Origin: Magicicada septendecula
Taxonomy: Eukaryota > Arthropoda > Insecta > Hemiptera > Cicadidae
Assembly (NCBI GenBank): GCA_034769895.1
Contig: CM068370.1
Span: 37,847,031-37,911,030 of the forward strand
Length of the DNA: 64,000 bases
Reading direction: 5' to 3'
In this document: positions 1-10,665 of the stretch, one piece after another
How the letters are laid out: each line of letters starts with the position of its first letter
Numbering within the stretch: the first letter of the stretch is position 1
Translations under genes and position numbers: made by a program
The notes under the pieces: generated by a model
The model's database searches: none
Told to the model about the DNA's origin: nothing
What the model saw: only the letters and a program-made list of their open reading frames with translations

Positions 1-1050
1 ATTTCTAACTCCAAGGGCAAGAGAGTGCCCTACTCCTACACGCGCATCCGCCTTCCGCAGAAGCCGTTGGCACTTGGTAGGATAGGACTCCTTATACTGG
101 GAGTCACTCAGTCGTCAGAGCACCCTTGGTGAGAACTGGCTGTACCACGTAAAGGTAGGTAAATAACTTAAACATTATTAAAATATTTTATGGCCTGAAT
201 ATATTATCCTACTTCGTACATGCTACGAGCTGTATGTTCAACGCTCATCGTCACGTGTTAATACGTTGTCAGGAGAAATGGTTCTTTATTGTCCAGAGAA
301 ATGTTGTTCGTTAAATTATTTTAAATTTAACCTTTCGTTGAATTTCGAAATAAGCAATTATTATCGTTTACAAAATCATCAGTTTTTTATAAAATCTCTT
401 TTTTTTAATTAGGACATAGTTTTAAAACGATAATTTAGTTGTTTTTTGTTGTTTTGTTTGAGTTTTTTATTATCTCAAACAAATATGTTGTGTTCCTTTT
501 ACTTTTTGCTAACCCACTTTTAATAAGTTAATGCTCTGTTTGGTTTTTGCAATAAAATTTTCTAAGTTTATAAATATCAATGCTCTGGGTGAAGATTAGT
601 TGTCGTCATATTACTTATAAATTATGTTTCCGTGATCATTAAATTCCCTGTTGGTTAGGTTAATAATACGTAATCGGAGCTGATGCTTAATATTTTTTTA
701 CGCTGATTTATGTCATTTCCTACTTTAATTTTTAGTTTTTAATTAATTCTGTTTTTAGAATTCTGTTATTGTTTATTCTATTTTGTTGTGTTTATTACGC
801 CAGATATTGCAGTTTATTAAGCCTGACAATCCTAAATGTTTCTTGTACATGCCTATGTCTAATGTTATATACCTTTCTCTTTGTTTAAGTAATTAATAAA
901 TTAATTCTACACTTATAGAGAAGTTTCATCATTTCATCATTCTTCGTCCTAAAATGACTTTATAGCATGTCCATAATATGTAGAATGTCATTAAAGCTTT
1001 AATACTACGTTACATCCAAGTCCTTAACTTCTATACGACAAAAGTACTAT
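1..1050. other. No gene seen; GC-richer block then AT-rich DNA
   Basis: The first 160 bases are distinctly less AT-rich than what follows and end near a possible splice donor (AAAG|GTAGGT around 150-158). I could not assign them to a gene or repeat; they could be the end of a transposon whose body lies outside the window. From 160 to 1050 the sequence is AT-rich with no supportable reading frame. Confidence 0.4.
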
Positions 1051-1139
1051 TCATCAATATTTACTTTTGTCGCAAGCCTCAAAGAAAACTATGCTTTTGA
1101 CCCATAATAAATCAGTCTCTTTCATTATACATTTGATGA

Positions 1140-1660
1140 AATCATCATCATCATCACGTTCAAGGATTAAACCAAGGATGGTTTTTCCGGTCTCAAACAG
1201 GCAAAGATTAGAGCTGGTCACTCCAGCGCTTTCTCGTACGTCCCACGCCTCTCCGTCCCCTCGGCTTATTGTTGCATAGTTGTTTGATGATGCGGAAGTC
1301 ATCCATTCGGCAAAGATGTTCCCATCAATTCAGCCGATACTGGGCGATCCTGTCGAGTATGCTCATAATATTCAGTTCCTGCCATATGTCTGTGTTTCGT
1401 CTATGATCATGGAGAGTATACCATCCCACGTGCCTAAGAAATCTCATTTCAGCCGCTTGGATGCGACCGGCCTTACTTTTCGTTAGAGTCCAATTCTCAG
1501 ACCCATAAAGAAGTGTGGGAAGGGCCATCACCTTGTAGGATTTTAGGCGTGTTCCTTTACTTGCTGACTTAAGGGTTCGCCTAATGGTCCCACACATAAC
1601 GTTCAACTTATGCAACTTATTCACAACGTCGTTGCTTGCATTATAACATTTGTAGAAATG
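1140..1660 (-). mobile_element. Non-LTR retrotransposon, 3' end (RT C-terminus)
   Basis: Read on the minus strand from 1660 down, this translates as the region after the reverse-transcriptase catalytic core of an insect LINE. It contains SYKVMALPTLLYGSENWTL, then AAEMRFLRHVGWYTLHD, a WWEHLCRMDD segment and a basic GRRGVGRTRKRW segment. The last part is interrupted by stop codons, so the copy is dead. The 3' end carries the segment TIPGLIL-like and runs straight into a short (GAT)n tail at 1138-1155. A copy of the same 3' end lies at 17.56-17.71 kb on the plus strand, and a related one at 48.2-48.5 kb on the minus strand. The endonuclease and the YADD core are missing, as expected from 5' truncation. 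Clade assignment is not possible from this fragment alone. Confidence 0.85.
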
Positions 1661-3480
1661 CTAGCCATATTGCAACATGGCGAAAAAAGGTGTGAGTAGC
1701 TAAAAACTGTTGGAAGTAAACGACCTATTCATTCAGCAGTCTAAATCAGCCGCCCATCAATTGCGTTCTGAGAATTGTAGACGCGGTCATTCTAAACACG
1801 GTGAAAACTAAAGATCAAATTACTGCTTGTGATGTAGAAATTTGCTAACTGACACGTAACTTGCTGGTTTTCGTCTAAACAAAGCTTATATTATTAAGCT
1901 GTTGTTATGTTTAATTATTGATTTTAACCTAGTTATTACTGTAGGTATACTATTTTAATCTGTGAGTGGACAAGAGTTGAGCATTTAACTGAAGTGGGTA
2001 CTGCCAGTACCTTCTCAGTGACGTCTCACATTAACACAACAAACACGATGCATGAACGTTAATAGTAGTCTACTTGAATCTGGATTCAACGATTGCTACA
2101 ATATGCAATCTTGAATGGCTTACACATCCAGTGAATACGTGGGTAGAACCTGAGAATCCCACAATTGTGCCTCGAACTCGTTTCTTTAACGTTGATTTAA
2201 TCTTAAATATACTTATCTTTTTTCTGTGCGGCAGCATCGCTCGTATGTAAGCTAACCGTATTCCGGTCTTTTTATCTTTCCGTGGTCATCACAACCAAAC
2301 GCAGTTTGGAACTTAATTACCAGCCGCAACAGCCATCTGTTTCGAAACATTTCATTCTGTTGTCTTGTCTTGTATTAATACATACGTTAAGTTGTATTAA
2401 GTGTGATATAGTCATGTAGTCACGTAGATATAATAACTTCTAAAGCAAGGAGGAAGTTAGGGCTACTCCTGTAGGTATGAGTCGTCATTTACAGTCAGCT
2501 AATACCAACCTGCGGGTACACCAAATCATTGCTCGACCGATTTTGGGGTACTGTTCCGTGATTTAGGGGTATACAGGGCGTCCCACCAGGAGTAGACACT
2601 ATTTCGTGAGTTGATTTTAGAGCTAAAAATAAGACAAAAAGTTCATATAAACATATCTCCGGAAACGATTTGTCAGCGAGTGACGGCAGCGAAAGATTTC
2701 GCCCATATTTTTGTTCCGTGAGGGAAATAAAGCTCTGCTGAATTTTTTTTAACATTAATGTGTAAATTTGATGGTTTTGTATGGTTTCTGACCTGAAAAA
2801 TTAAATAAAATAGGTCTGAAAACCGTATCTTTAGTAGTATTTGAGAAAAGATTTGGAAATCTCAAAAAAAAAATTGGTGTCGAATAACTCACTTATTTAG
2901 GTTTGGCGTAAAATAACTTTGTTAAATGGCCAGTAAGTGCAGCAATCTCTTAAAAATATTGTAGAGAATTTAATTCTGAAAAAACGTGTGTAAATAAAGT
3001 TATTAAAAGACATACTAGTTTCAGAAATTCGACTTTAAATAAATGCAAAACATGTCAGAAATTTTAATTATCCTAGATAATAAACAAAAAATCAAAATTA
3101 TCATTATATCAGTATAAGGGACGGCACCGATCAAAAAGGGATCTGCCGTTTTAAAAGGCTGAGACAACCCAAAAACGAGTGTTTTCTTATCTACAATGTG
3201 GAGGCATCAGTCAGCGTTTTTCGTCACATGAGGCCAAGTGCAAACATTGAGACATTGTGACTTATAAAAACAGTAGAGGACTTAAGCCAATATGTGTTAT
3301 TTACGTATAAATTTATTCACGGCGTTATTGACATAGATATCTCGGGTACCTGTTACAGACCTCCTTACGTAAGACAAGGAAGGCACGTCTTGTTCAGGTA
3401 CCTGCGGCACAGAGAGTGTTGGCACCTTTGGCGAGATCCATCAAAATGAAGAAACAGAGTTGTAACAGTGAAAGCGTTGA
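1661..3480. other. No gene seen
   Basis: AT-rich sequence with only short stop-bounded frames on both strands. The minus-strand frame at 2495-2755 has no recognisable motif and I treat it as chance. Confidence 0.4.
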
Positions 3481-4380
3481 CTGATTCAAACATAGAATTA
3501 ATGCCTTTAGGAAGAATTTCTTTTTTTTTATGAGGGTAGGTGAAAATCTCTATAGACACTAGGAACCCCGTAGTTCCTAGTCGTGTGGGACTCTAACCCA
3601 CTAAAAACACCTCCCTTAATGCTACAACTAAGCAACCTCATCCAGCAGCTTCTCCTTCGTGTTGCCTTCACGGGTGACGGGGTGAAGCCCAGTGGCTAAT
3701 CCCAAGATTATTCTGTCTTTCTTTCACGTAGAGTTTTATAGAACTATACATTGTATATACATATTAAGTGCTTTCTATTGCGATACCAGATCATGTGGCT
3801 TCTGTCTTTTCAGTCGCCTCAGGACGTGTGGAGCTGCTTCCACCACGTGTCGTATTATTGGGTTATCGTGGATCTGAACCTTATGATCATGTTTGTCTGC
3901 ATATTTTGTTATTATTTCGCTGACATATTTTACATTGAGGTTATCGTTCCTTATATACCAAGGGCCATTCACTATGCTTCTGAGTACTTTGTTCTGAAAG
4001 ATTTGTATCTTTTCTAAGTTTGTTTTCTTTGTACAACCCCACAGCTGAATTCCGTAAGTCAACACAGGCTTCAGAACTTGTTTATACAACAGCAGTTTGT
4101 TTTCAACTGTTAGCTGCGTCAGAACTTGTTTATACAACAGCAGTTTGTTTTCAACTGTTAGTTGCGAGTTTCTCCCTAACAGCCAGTACATTTTTCTGTA
4201 TTTTATGTTGAGCTCCTACTTTTTTTTTACATGCTTTTTCCAATTCAGCGTCATACCTAGATACTTTGCTGTGTTAGCATATGGCACTTCCGGCCCATTA
4301 ATATAAACTCTTATCGGATCTACTTTTCTGTTGGTTTAGAAAGAATGTTATGAAGATATTGGAGTGACACTTCGACTAGG
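3480..4380 (-). mobile_element. Jockey-like LINE, 3' end with 3' UTR
   Basis: Minus-strand translation gives the C-terminal part of a jockey-type reverse transcriptase: a VSRYD-like segment, KKVGAQHKIQKNV, KLLLYKQVLKPVLTYGIQLWG, then KIQIFQNKVLRSIVNGPWY and RRLKRQKPHDL. These are hallmarks of the region after the polymerase core in jockey-clade elements. It is 5' truncated and has a frameshift near 4200. A 48-bp direct duplication (4071-4118 and 4119-4166) repeats 16 codons in frame around QLTVENKLLLYKQ, which would disturb any protein. The 3' UTR (about 3480-3720) contains a block near 3570-3610 with TCCCACAC on the minus strand that recurs in the two R1-like elements at 13.2 and 13.9 kb. 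Confidence 0.85.
4071..4166 (+). repeat. 48-bp exact-length tandem duplication inside LINE ORF
   Basis: Two adjacent copies of a 48-bp unit beginning TCAGAACTTGTTTATACAAC differ by about one base. The unit length is a multiple of three, so the reading frame of the jockey-like relic is kept across the duplication. Confidence 0.9.
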
Positions 4381-4659
4381 ACATCTAATCTAACAAATTC
4401 ATACTGTTTGTTGTTTGTTTTATATATGTGTAGTATATTTCCACTTCTTCTATGGCATACCGACTTTCCCTTCAAATACGTCCCAATTAGGTAGAGTGCA
4501 TACTCTAAGATCTGTGCACTTCCTTCACATATGAATACAGCTATTCTGCTTCCCTATTAGATAGAAATCTTCATGGAGGCTAGAATGGTTACAAAGGGAA
4601 GATATGGAGGATAAAAAACAAAAAAAAACAATATTATTATTATTATTATTGTGATTCTA

Positions 4660-5143
4660 GCACGAAACATCGATGATGGACAAAGTAGCCTGAATCAGCT
4701 AATGAGGCGAGCGGGCTCGTGGCTTGAAGAACAAGGCCTGGATCTAGCCACCGAAAAGACGCGATAGTGTTGCTAACCCAGCGTCGGATCCCCACAGTCA
4801 TACCAATGCAAGTGGGAACTGAGGCTATACTTACAGAGGAGGCAGTTAAATACCTAGGGGTGAGGTTAGATTCAAAGCTCTATTATTGTGAGCGAATTAA
4901 GTATCCAGCTGGTTCACATCACAACGAAGCTCAGCAGGCTTATGGCCAATGTAGGAGGTCGCACTGAAATCAAGAGGCGTACAATCCATTCTTCTGTACG
5001 GTTGCGAAATCTGGGTCGATGCACTAAAGACGGAGAAATACAGAAAGCGTATAGCATCGGAGCAGAAAAGAGGAGTTCTCAGAGTAGCATCCTCTTACCG
5101 GACAGTGCAGCACAGAGATGGTTTATCTGTCTACTGGAATATT
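4660..5143 (+). mobile_element. R1-like LINE reverse transcriptase fragment
   Basis: Plus-strand frames read in sequence as a decayed R1-clade reverse transcriptase. They give an AVKYLGVRLDSK segment (the conserved motif after YADD), LSRLMANVGG, and out-of-frame equivalents of the downstream region with ALKTEKYRKR and SVQRRGALRV. The neighbouring minus-strand R1-like element at 13.7-14.9 kb carries the same segments in better condition, which is how I place this copy. Several frameshifts and stops make it inactive. It starts just after a short (ATT)n tract (4631-4652) and stops abruptly at about 5143, where a Tigger/pogo transposase relic on the opposite strand begins. Confidence 0.8.
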
Positions 5144-5663
5144 AGGTGGTTTACCCATTAGGTTGTGCCTTATAAGAATAGATTTCAGTAAGTAGAAGTA
5201 TTTTTTAGCATCTTCTTTTGTTAATCGTTTGGCTCTAGCCAGCGACGGGTCTTCGGACTTCCTGACAACAATGTCTGGATTTTTTTTAATTTATAAAACT
5301 AATCGTAGCCAGCCGTTTTTATCCTGATTGAAATTGTGTTTTGTATTATAACGTCAGCAATTTTATAAGCAAGAATTCTGACTTGTGTTACATTCGGGGA
5401 TAAAGCACCAGCTTGCAGTTTTTTCTTTACATGAGACACGAGCTTTCTTTCAGCGTCTGGACCAAGAACGCCTTTAGGCCCCAAACTCAGTTTTTTATCG
5501 CCTTTTTTCTGTAGCCTCCTCCTTAGTGTCCGATCTGGAATTTTAAAAAGTTTACCGACTGCATATGTAGACATTCCCTGGTTCATCACATCAATAAAGA
5601 CAGCATTTAAATCTTGCTCTGTCCATTCCCATCTGGTAGATTTTTTTCATATTTACTAGGCAT
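5144..5663 (-). pseudogene. Tigger/pogo-type transposase, N-terminal part
   Basis: The likely start is the ATG at about 5663 (MPSKYEKK...). Allowing one frameshift near 5630, the minus strand reads TRWEWTEQDLNAVF and then MSTYAVGKLFKIPDRTLRRRL, a psq-type helix-turn-helix. The CENP-B-like second half follows, with VTQVRILAYKIADVI and an AGYDW-like segment. The next conserved stretch is RKSEDPSLARAKRL. The layout is that of pogo/Tigger transposases or jerky-like proteins. The DDE catalytic region is absent: the sequence is cut at 5144, where an R1-like LINE fragment on the other strand abuts it. The stop and frameshift mark it as dead. A domesticated jerky-like gene is unlikely because the reading frame is broken. 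Confidence 0.8.
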
Positions 5664-7420
5664 TTTTCTGCAATGAAACCCATGTTATTAAATTGTAGGT
5701 GGAAACAGGGTAAAACTTTGTTATAAAGTTTTATAACAAATCCTATATCCGTATGATACAGGAGGAAAGTTGATGAAGGTGTCATCAGAAAGAAAAACGA
5801 CGGCTAGAAGCACTTAGTTAGGTGTTCTAAGTATGAGACTATGAGTTAATGATCAATGCGTTATAGGACGAAAGACAGTTTCAAATTGGTAAAATACACG
5901 AAAGACAGTTTCAAATTCTGAGTTTGCAGGAGATAATATAGAATATCTACAGAGGGCCTTAACAACTCCAGAATATTTCTGCTTCGCGTTTTGCGGTTTG
6001 TAAGTAAGGAAAACACCCCTTCATCAATCTGCGAAACGCGAATTCCAAATATCTTATTTTGACCCACTGTTAACAGGTAAGTTATTCTAAAGGTTAAGGG
6101 TCAACGTATACTATCCAATTTTGCGAGTTTAGAAAAACAAGATGAGTCGACCGGAACGTATATCACTTTTCAGTCTACACTCGACGGTAACAAGTGCATC
6201 GATTCACGGTCACGACGTATCGATTCGCACGTCTATGCGCCGTAATGGCTGAATAACACGGAAAACTCAAAACGCTATCGTGAGCACGAAGAAATCGATT
6301 CGCGAACGCGCAGCGGTACGTTGCAGCGGCCGCTTACGTATTACTATAACCTTCCGTATAAAACAAAATAAATGTGATTGTACAATTTACTAAGGCGTTG
6401 AATTACTTCGTACCGATTGTAACAATTGTTCGCGTTGATGCGGAATTTCCATTTGTTGTTGTACAAACGTAGGCTGCGAACATACGAGAGCGGTCGAGAA
6501 GGCGGGAAAAACGAGGTAGAAGGGAATGAAAAGAATATTACCTGAGAAGAGTAAGAAATGTACTGCTAGTGTGTGGGAAGGAAGGGCTGTTGGTAGAACG
6601 AGAGGATGACAGAGAGAAATGAAGAGGAAAGAGACAAAACAAAGTGGCCACGAACGTGAGTGACTGGCCGCCAGTTAGCACACGTCTAAGTTTTGGCGGA
6701 ATAAATTTGTGTTGAAACAATAATAATAATAATTATGAATCGACAGGTCCGGAGTCATTTCTAAAAAGAAAATATGATTATTTGTTTGTGAATACTCACG
6801 ACTGTCGAGAGTTATAAATAAAATCATCAGAGCTAGATATATAACTCCTTCCGTGTCCAATTATGTTGTATCTTCTGTACATGGGAACTGAGGTTCGTGT
6901 CGGCCGGACGAGTTCATCAGCTGTAACCCTAGACATGACCTTATACAGAGGTGTATTCTACATAATTTAAATGTATTAAAACGTTTACAGTCAACGTTAT
7001 GAGGCGGCTTTACTAGGTTATTTCTCCTTAGTCATGCGTGTGTTTGATGATACCCGTTGTGACTCACGGAAATCCAACCCATGCGAGCGGCGAACGAACG
7101 AACGAACGAACGGTTTGGAATTAAAATATAAAAACCTGACAGAACGGCGTCGTTATTCAAGTTAACGTTTTAATTTATGACACCTGTCGCACACTGTGCT
7201 GTAATTATTCACGTGTTTTGGAGCGAGACGAGGATATTGTGCCCTTCACGTGATTCGCATGTGCGCCACGAATAGGTGTAACGCTTGTCGACGGTGAAAA
7301 ATTGGTTGAATAATTAATCAGAACTGTTTGCAATATGCTCTGCATATTGATGAACACAAATAGTGATAATATTTCTTCAGAGAGAAATAATGTTTTAGAA
7401 ACGTGACCCACTTCACTGTC
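5664..7420. other. No gene seen; CpG-rich patch at 6120-6360
   Basis: Between about 6120 and 6360 CG dinucleotides are unusually dense for this AT-rich window (repeated ATCGATTCG, GAACGCGCAG and GCGGCCGC words). It could be an unmethylated regulatory patch or an unidentified repeat. A short (AACG)n run sits at 7089-7111. No reading frame in the interval is convincing. Confidence 0.35.
5872..5920 (+). repeat. Short direct repeat, 31-bp spacing
   Basis: The string CGAAAGACAGTTTCAAATT occurs twice, 31 bp apart. No larger element is visible around it. Confidence 0.8.
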
Positions 7421-7429
7421 TTCTTCTGC

Positions 7430-8745
7430 CTCTAGCCTTTCTGCCTCCTTTTTTCCTACTTCTTCTTAACCACTACAGGCACAACGTGAGTCCTGACTTC
7501 CAACACAAATCTTCCCCAAAGTCTCCTATTCATTGCTCTCTCAGTGTAACCCCTCACATGCATTCTTCTTAGATCTTCCGCACATCGTCCAACCATCTTA
7601 TCCTAGGGCTTTTTCCGTGCTGTTTGAGATTTTGGGGCAAGCCGCCTTTCAACCAAATGGAAGGATGCGGGGAGTCGCACGCCAGTGCAGGCCGGAAGCG
7701 AAGAAGATGGTGGCACGTTGGAGGTAGAGCAGTGTCTGTGTGTGTATGTAATCCTAGGGTGGTCCCTCTCTCTGCTTTTATAGACTTACGCCCTCTTGAG
7801 TTTCTTTGGCATACACTGATCATCCAGCATCTGTAGGTGACCTAATTATTGTCTTCGTTGAACCTTTATGAATCTTAAAATGTCTTCATGCTTCAATAGC
7901 TCATCTATCGCATGGTTATGTCTTATTCTGCATTCATCATCTTCCTTAAACACGTCTTAAAATCTTTCTTTTAAACCTTTTTAGTGTTTATTTCCTATCA
8001 CCTGGATAGAAGAAATTCAGACTATATTGAAGGAACGAGGAATTGGGGAAAATCTTTGGTTGGACAAGCAGCGGTAAAAGAGGAGAATGTAGTCTTTCGT
8101 TCCGGAAGATGTGTAAACATTGTATAACCGGAATAATAATAATATATAATAAATGTAGATATAAATAATAATATAAATTAAAGTAAGTTCATTTGTGAAA
8201 GTTTTTATATATAATAATAATATTATTTCTTTGTATTTATTGTAAATGTCCATGTCTCGCCTCAGTAAGTAACAACCGGTCTGATAAGTGTCTCATATAT
8301 TTTTATTTTTGCGTTATGACTAATGAGTTTGCTTCTCAAGAGTCTACTGTTAGCATATAATATGCTCTATTTCCTACTTGTACCTGTGGTGTTTATAGAC
8401 CCTTCATTATATATCGTGTTACTCAGGTTTGTAAACTTATTAGCTGCATCAAATGAATTACTATGCATAAATTATATAGATTTCTACTCCTTTCTGATGC
8501 AGAAATCAGCATGTATTTAGTTACGCTGATATTTACATTGAGTCCCATTCCAGCGGATTTTTGATTCAGCTCCTTGTTTGTATACCTCAACTCGCAGTTG
8601 TCTTGATCTGGCTTTTATCACAACATCGTCAGCGTAAGCACATATTTGGCTTGTCTTATTTAATATTTGACTGATCTACAGTATGTCTTTAATGACACAG
8701 TGTAGCGCAGTAATAAAGAGGGTGGCCTATATCTCAACGATTGGA
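7430..8745 (-). mobile_element. LINE relic with RT core, twice interrupted
   Basis: Read from 8745 down on the minus strand, pieces of one reverse transcriptase appear in the expected order. ICAYADDVVIKAR (the YADD catalytic box) lies near 8640 and AKIKIYETLIRPVVTY near 8300. A segment with DDE-RIRHNHAIDELLKHED lies near 7890, followed by LGHLQMLDDQCMPKKL near 7830 and PRIRWLDDV near 7600. The last two blocks are separated by a 142-bp insert flanked by a 9-bp repeat. The block near 8300 and the one near 7900 are separated by about 250 bp of AT-rich sequence (about 7990-8245), presumably another insertion. Stops are frequent. Treating these pieces as one element is inference from their order and strand. 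Confidence 0.75.
7600..7759. mobile_element. 142-bp insertion with 9-bp flanking duplication
   Basis: ATCCTAGGG occurs at 7600-7608 and again at 7751-7759. Both copies encode the same PRI of the interrupted LINE segment, so the 142 bp between them look like an insertion with a target-site duplication. The insert shows no obvious inverted termini and I cannot name it. Confidence 0.6.
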
Positions 8746-9350
8746 GAAACAGTGTAATATTAAAAAAATATAAAATATATTTTCTTGTAAGAAAGAATTT
8801 AGTTTATATATAAGTATATATATAATATTATTAATAATAAATAAAGTTAAATATACACATACTATAATACATATACTAGATAATATATTATCTAGTATAT
8901 GTATATAATAATATAATACTATAATACTAGTACTAGAGCCTAATTCGTGGAGTGAACAAGAAGACATTGCACATAGTTACTGTGATGATAAAAAAATACG
9001 GCGGAAATTGTTTTATGCCTTCAATCACTTGGAAAAAAGTCACAGCGTCTTCCCCCACCTTACCTTATCTTTATACGTACCTTCTTCTTGTCTTTACATC
9101 TTCTCATTCGTAGTATTGTTTATTGCATTTATTTTTTTTATAAATCTGGCCTGAAAATTTCCTTGAAACGTCCTGATAGCGGTACGCAAGTAATACCATA
9201 TAATCGAAACCTAAGCAAAAATACAACTACTCAGAGGCAACGTACTGTAACCACTACAGAAATATTGAGCAAAATGTGTATCGGGCTAGGAATTAACATA
9301 CGGTAATATTTGTATCTAATTTCCGGGACAAAACGAGATCTCATTAGTGC
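8746..9350. repeat. AT-rich stretch with perfect 32-bp palindrome
   Basis: From 8746 to about 8935 the sequence is almost pure A/T. It contains a perfect 32-bp palindrome at 8870-8901 centred on AATATATT. The rest up to 9350 shows nothing I can support. Confidence 0.7.
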
Positions 9351-10075
9351 CTTTACAGCATTACAAGAAGAGAAGCCTCAAATAATATTGGACTGCTGAT
9401 AAGCTTGGAGAAAACAAAATATATGTATACTGCCAACAAAGTACCATTAAACCAAACCCTTCAAACCTTAAAATAGGTACAAAAAATATAGAAGCAGTAA
9501 AGAGTTCATATATATTGGCTCCCAGATAAACAGCACTAACGACACCAACACTGATATAAGAAGAAGAACATATCTCGCAAATAAAACATATTATGGACTG
9601 AAAAAGCACCTGGCATCTAGCTTCATCTCAAGAAGCACGAAATGCAAAATTTACAAAACACTTATCAGGCCAGTGCTGACATATGCTTCAGAAACCTGGA
9701 CGATGACAAAAAATAGCGACAGACTTCTAGGTTGCTGTGAAAGACGGATTCTAAGAACAATATTTAGAGGAGTACAAGAAAATTGAATATGGCGCAGGCC
9801 ACATTATATTGCATATATCTTTACAAAGAGCCAAACATTGTCAGGATAATCAAAATATACAGGCTAAGGTGGATTGGACACATCGAGAGAATGGAGGAAG
9901 GACAGCCTACGAAACATATTTTCTACCAGAAACCAATGGGTAGTAGTAAAGGAGAAGACCCCAGATAGAGAAGGACTTTAGAAAGCTGAACATAAGAAAC
10001 TGGAAAGCCAGGGCACGCAATACGGAAGAATGGAGTCAACTCTTGGAGTAGAGCCACGGCTGATGATGATGATCA
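9350..10075 (+). mobile_element. LINE 3' end with (GAT)n tail
   Basis: Plus-strand translation gives a conserved post-catalytic LINE region. The segments are LISLEKTKYMY, a VKSFIYIGSQINSTND block (the conserved YLG motif decayed), RRTYLANKTYYGLKKH, KIYKTLIRPVLTYASETWTM and CERRILRTIFRGVQE. After a stop, frameshifted equivalents of a WIGHIERME segment follow. The catalytic YADD box is absent, so the copy is 5' truncated. The 3' end is a short (GAT)n tail at 10058-10071. The frameshifts near 9785 make it non-functional. Confidence 0.85.
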
Positions 10076-10665
10076 ATATTTGTATATGAATACTGAAGGA
10101 GAATTATGAAGAATGAGAAGAAGAAAAGTCTATATGACCTTGAGCGGCGTTAATTTGATGGGGATATATTAGAAGAAGAGACTGAAATAACAAGAGTTAT
10201 TTGCACCACCTAAGTAATTAACGAGAGTTCTGAGAAAAATTAGTGCACGGAGAAAAACAAACAATCCTCCAAAAATCATGAAGGAAGAGGTTTAACGAGC
10301 TAGGGAAGACGAAACCTTGGGAATGACACAGTCAAGTGGAGAAAGTGGTGAATGAAAGTAAGACACTTATAGAAATCTTCGCGGCGATTAAGACGATGAT
10401 GAAACCTACTGGACGAGAAAACCAGTGCAATAATACAAGTGGACACAACTCGTCGCGAAGATCGCGATTGTCACTGGAATGATGATTCCCGACACACTTT
10501 TAAAATTGTCTAAAATAAACCAGCAATCCTGAATGCCATTAATCTCATAGCGCTATATGCACTACATAATATAAATGCTGTTGAACTCTGTAGGAAATAC
10601 TGTACACTTAATCTGTCGTAAAAAGTATCCTATTGCAAACATGTTGTCATAATATTTTTAATATA
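10076..10665. other. Purine-rich sequence, no gene seen
   Basis: Around 10080-10400 the plus strand is rich in GAAGAA and GATGATGA words and a few residues resemble LINE linkers, but not enough to call an element. Nothing else is visible. Confidence 0.3.

Noticed and set aside
3751-4306. Plus-strand frames opposite the jockey-like fragment
   Set aside because: The minus strand has the conserved reverse-transcriptase motifs; the plus frames are shadows.
8870-8901. Perfect 32-bp palindrome as a fold-back element
   Set aside because: It is made only of AT-rich simple words inside an almost pure A/T stretch; chance or slippage is sufficient.
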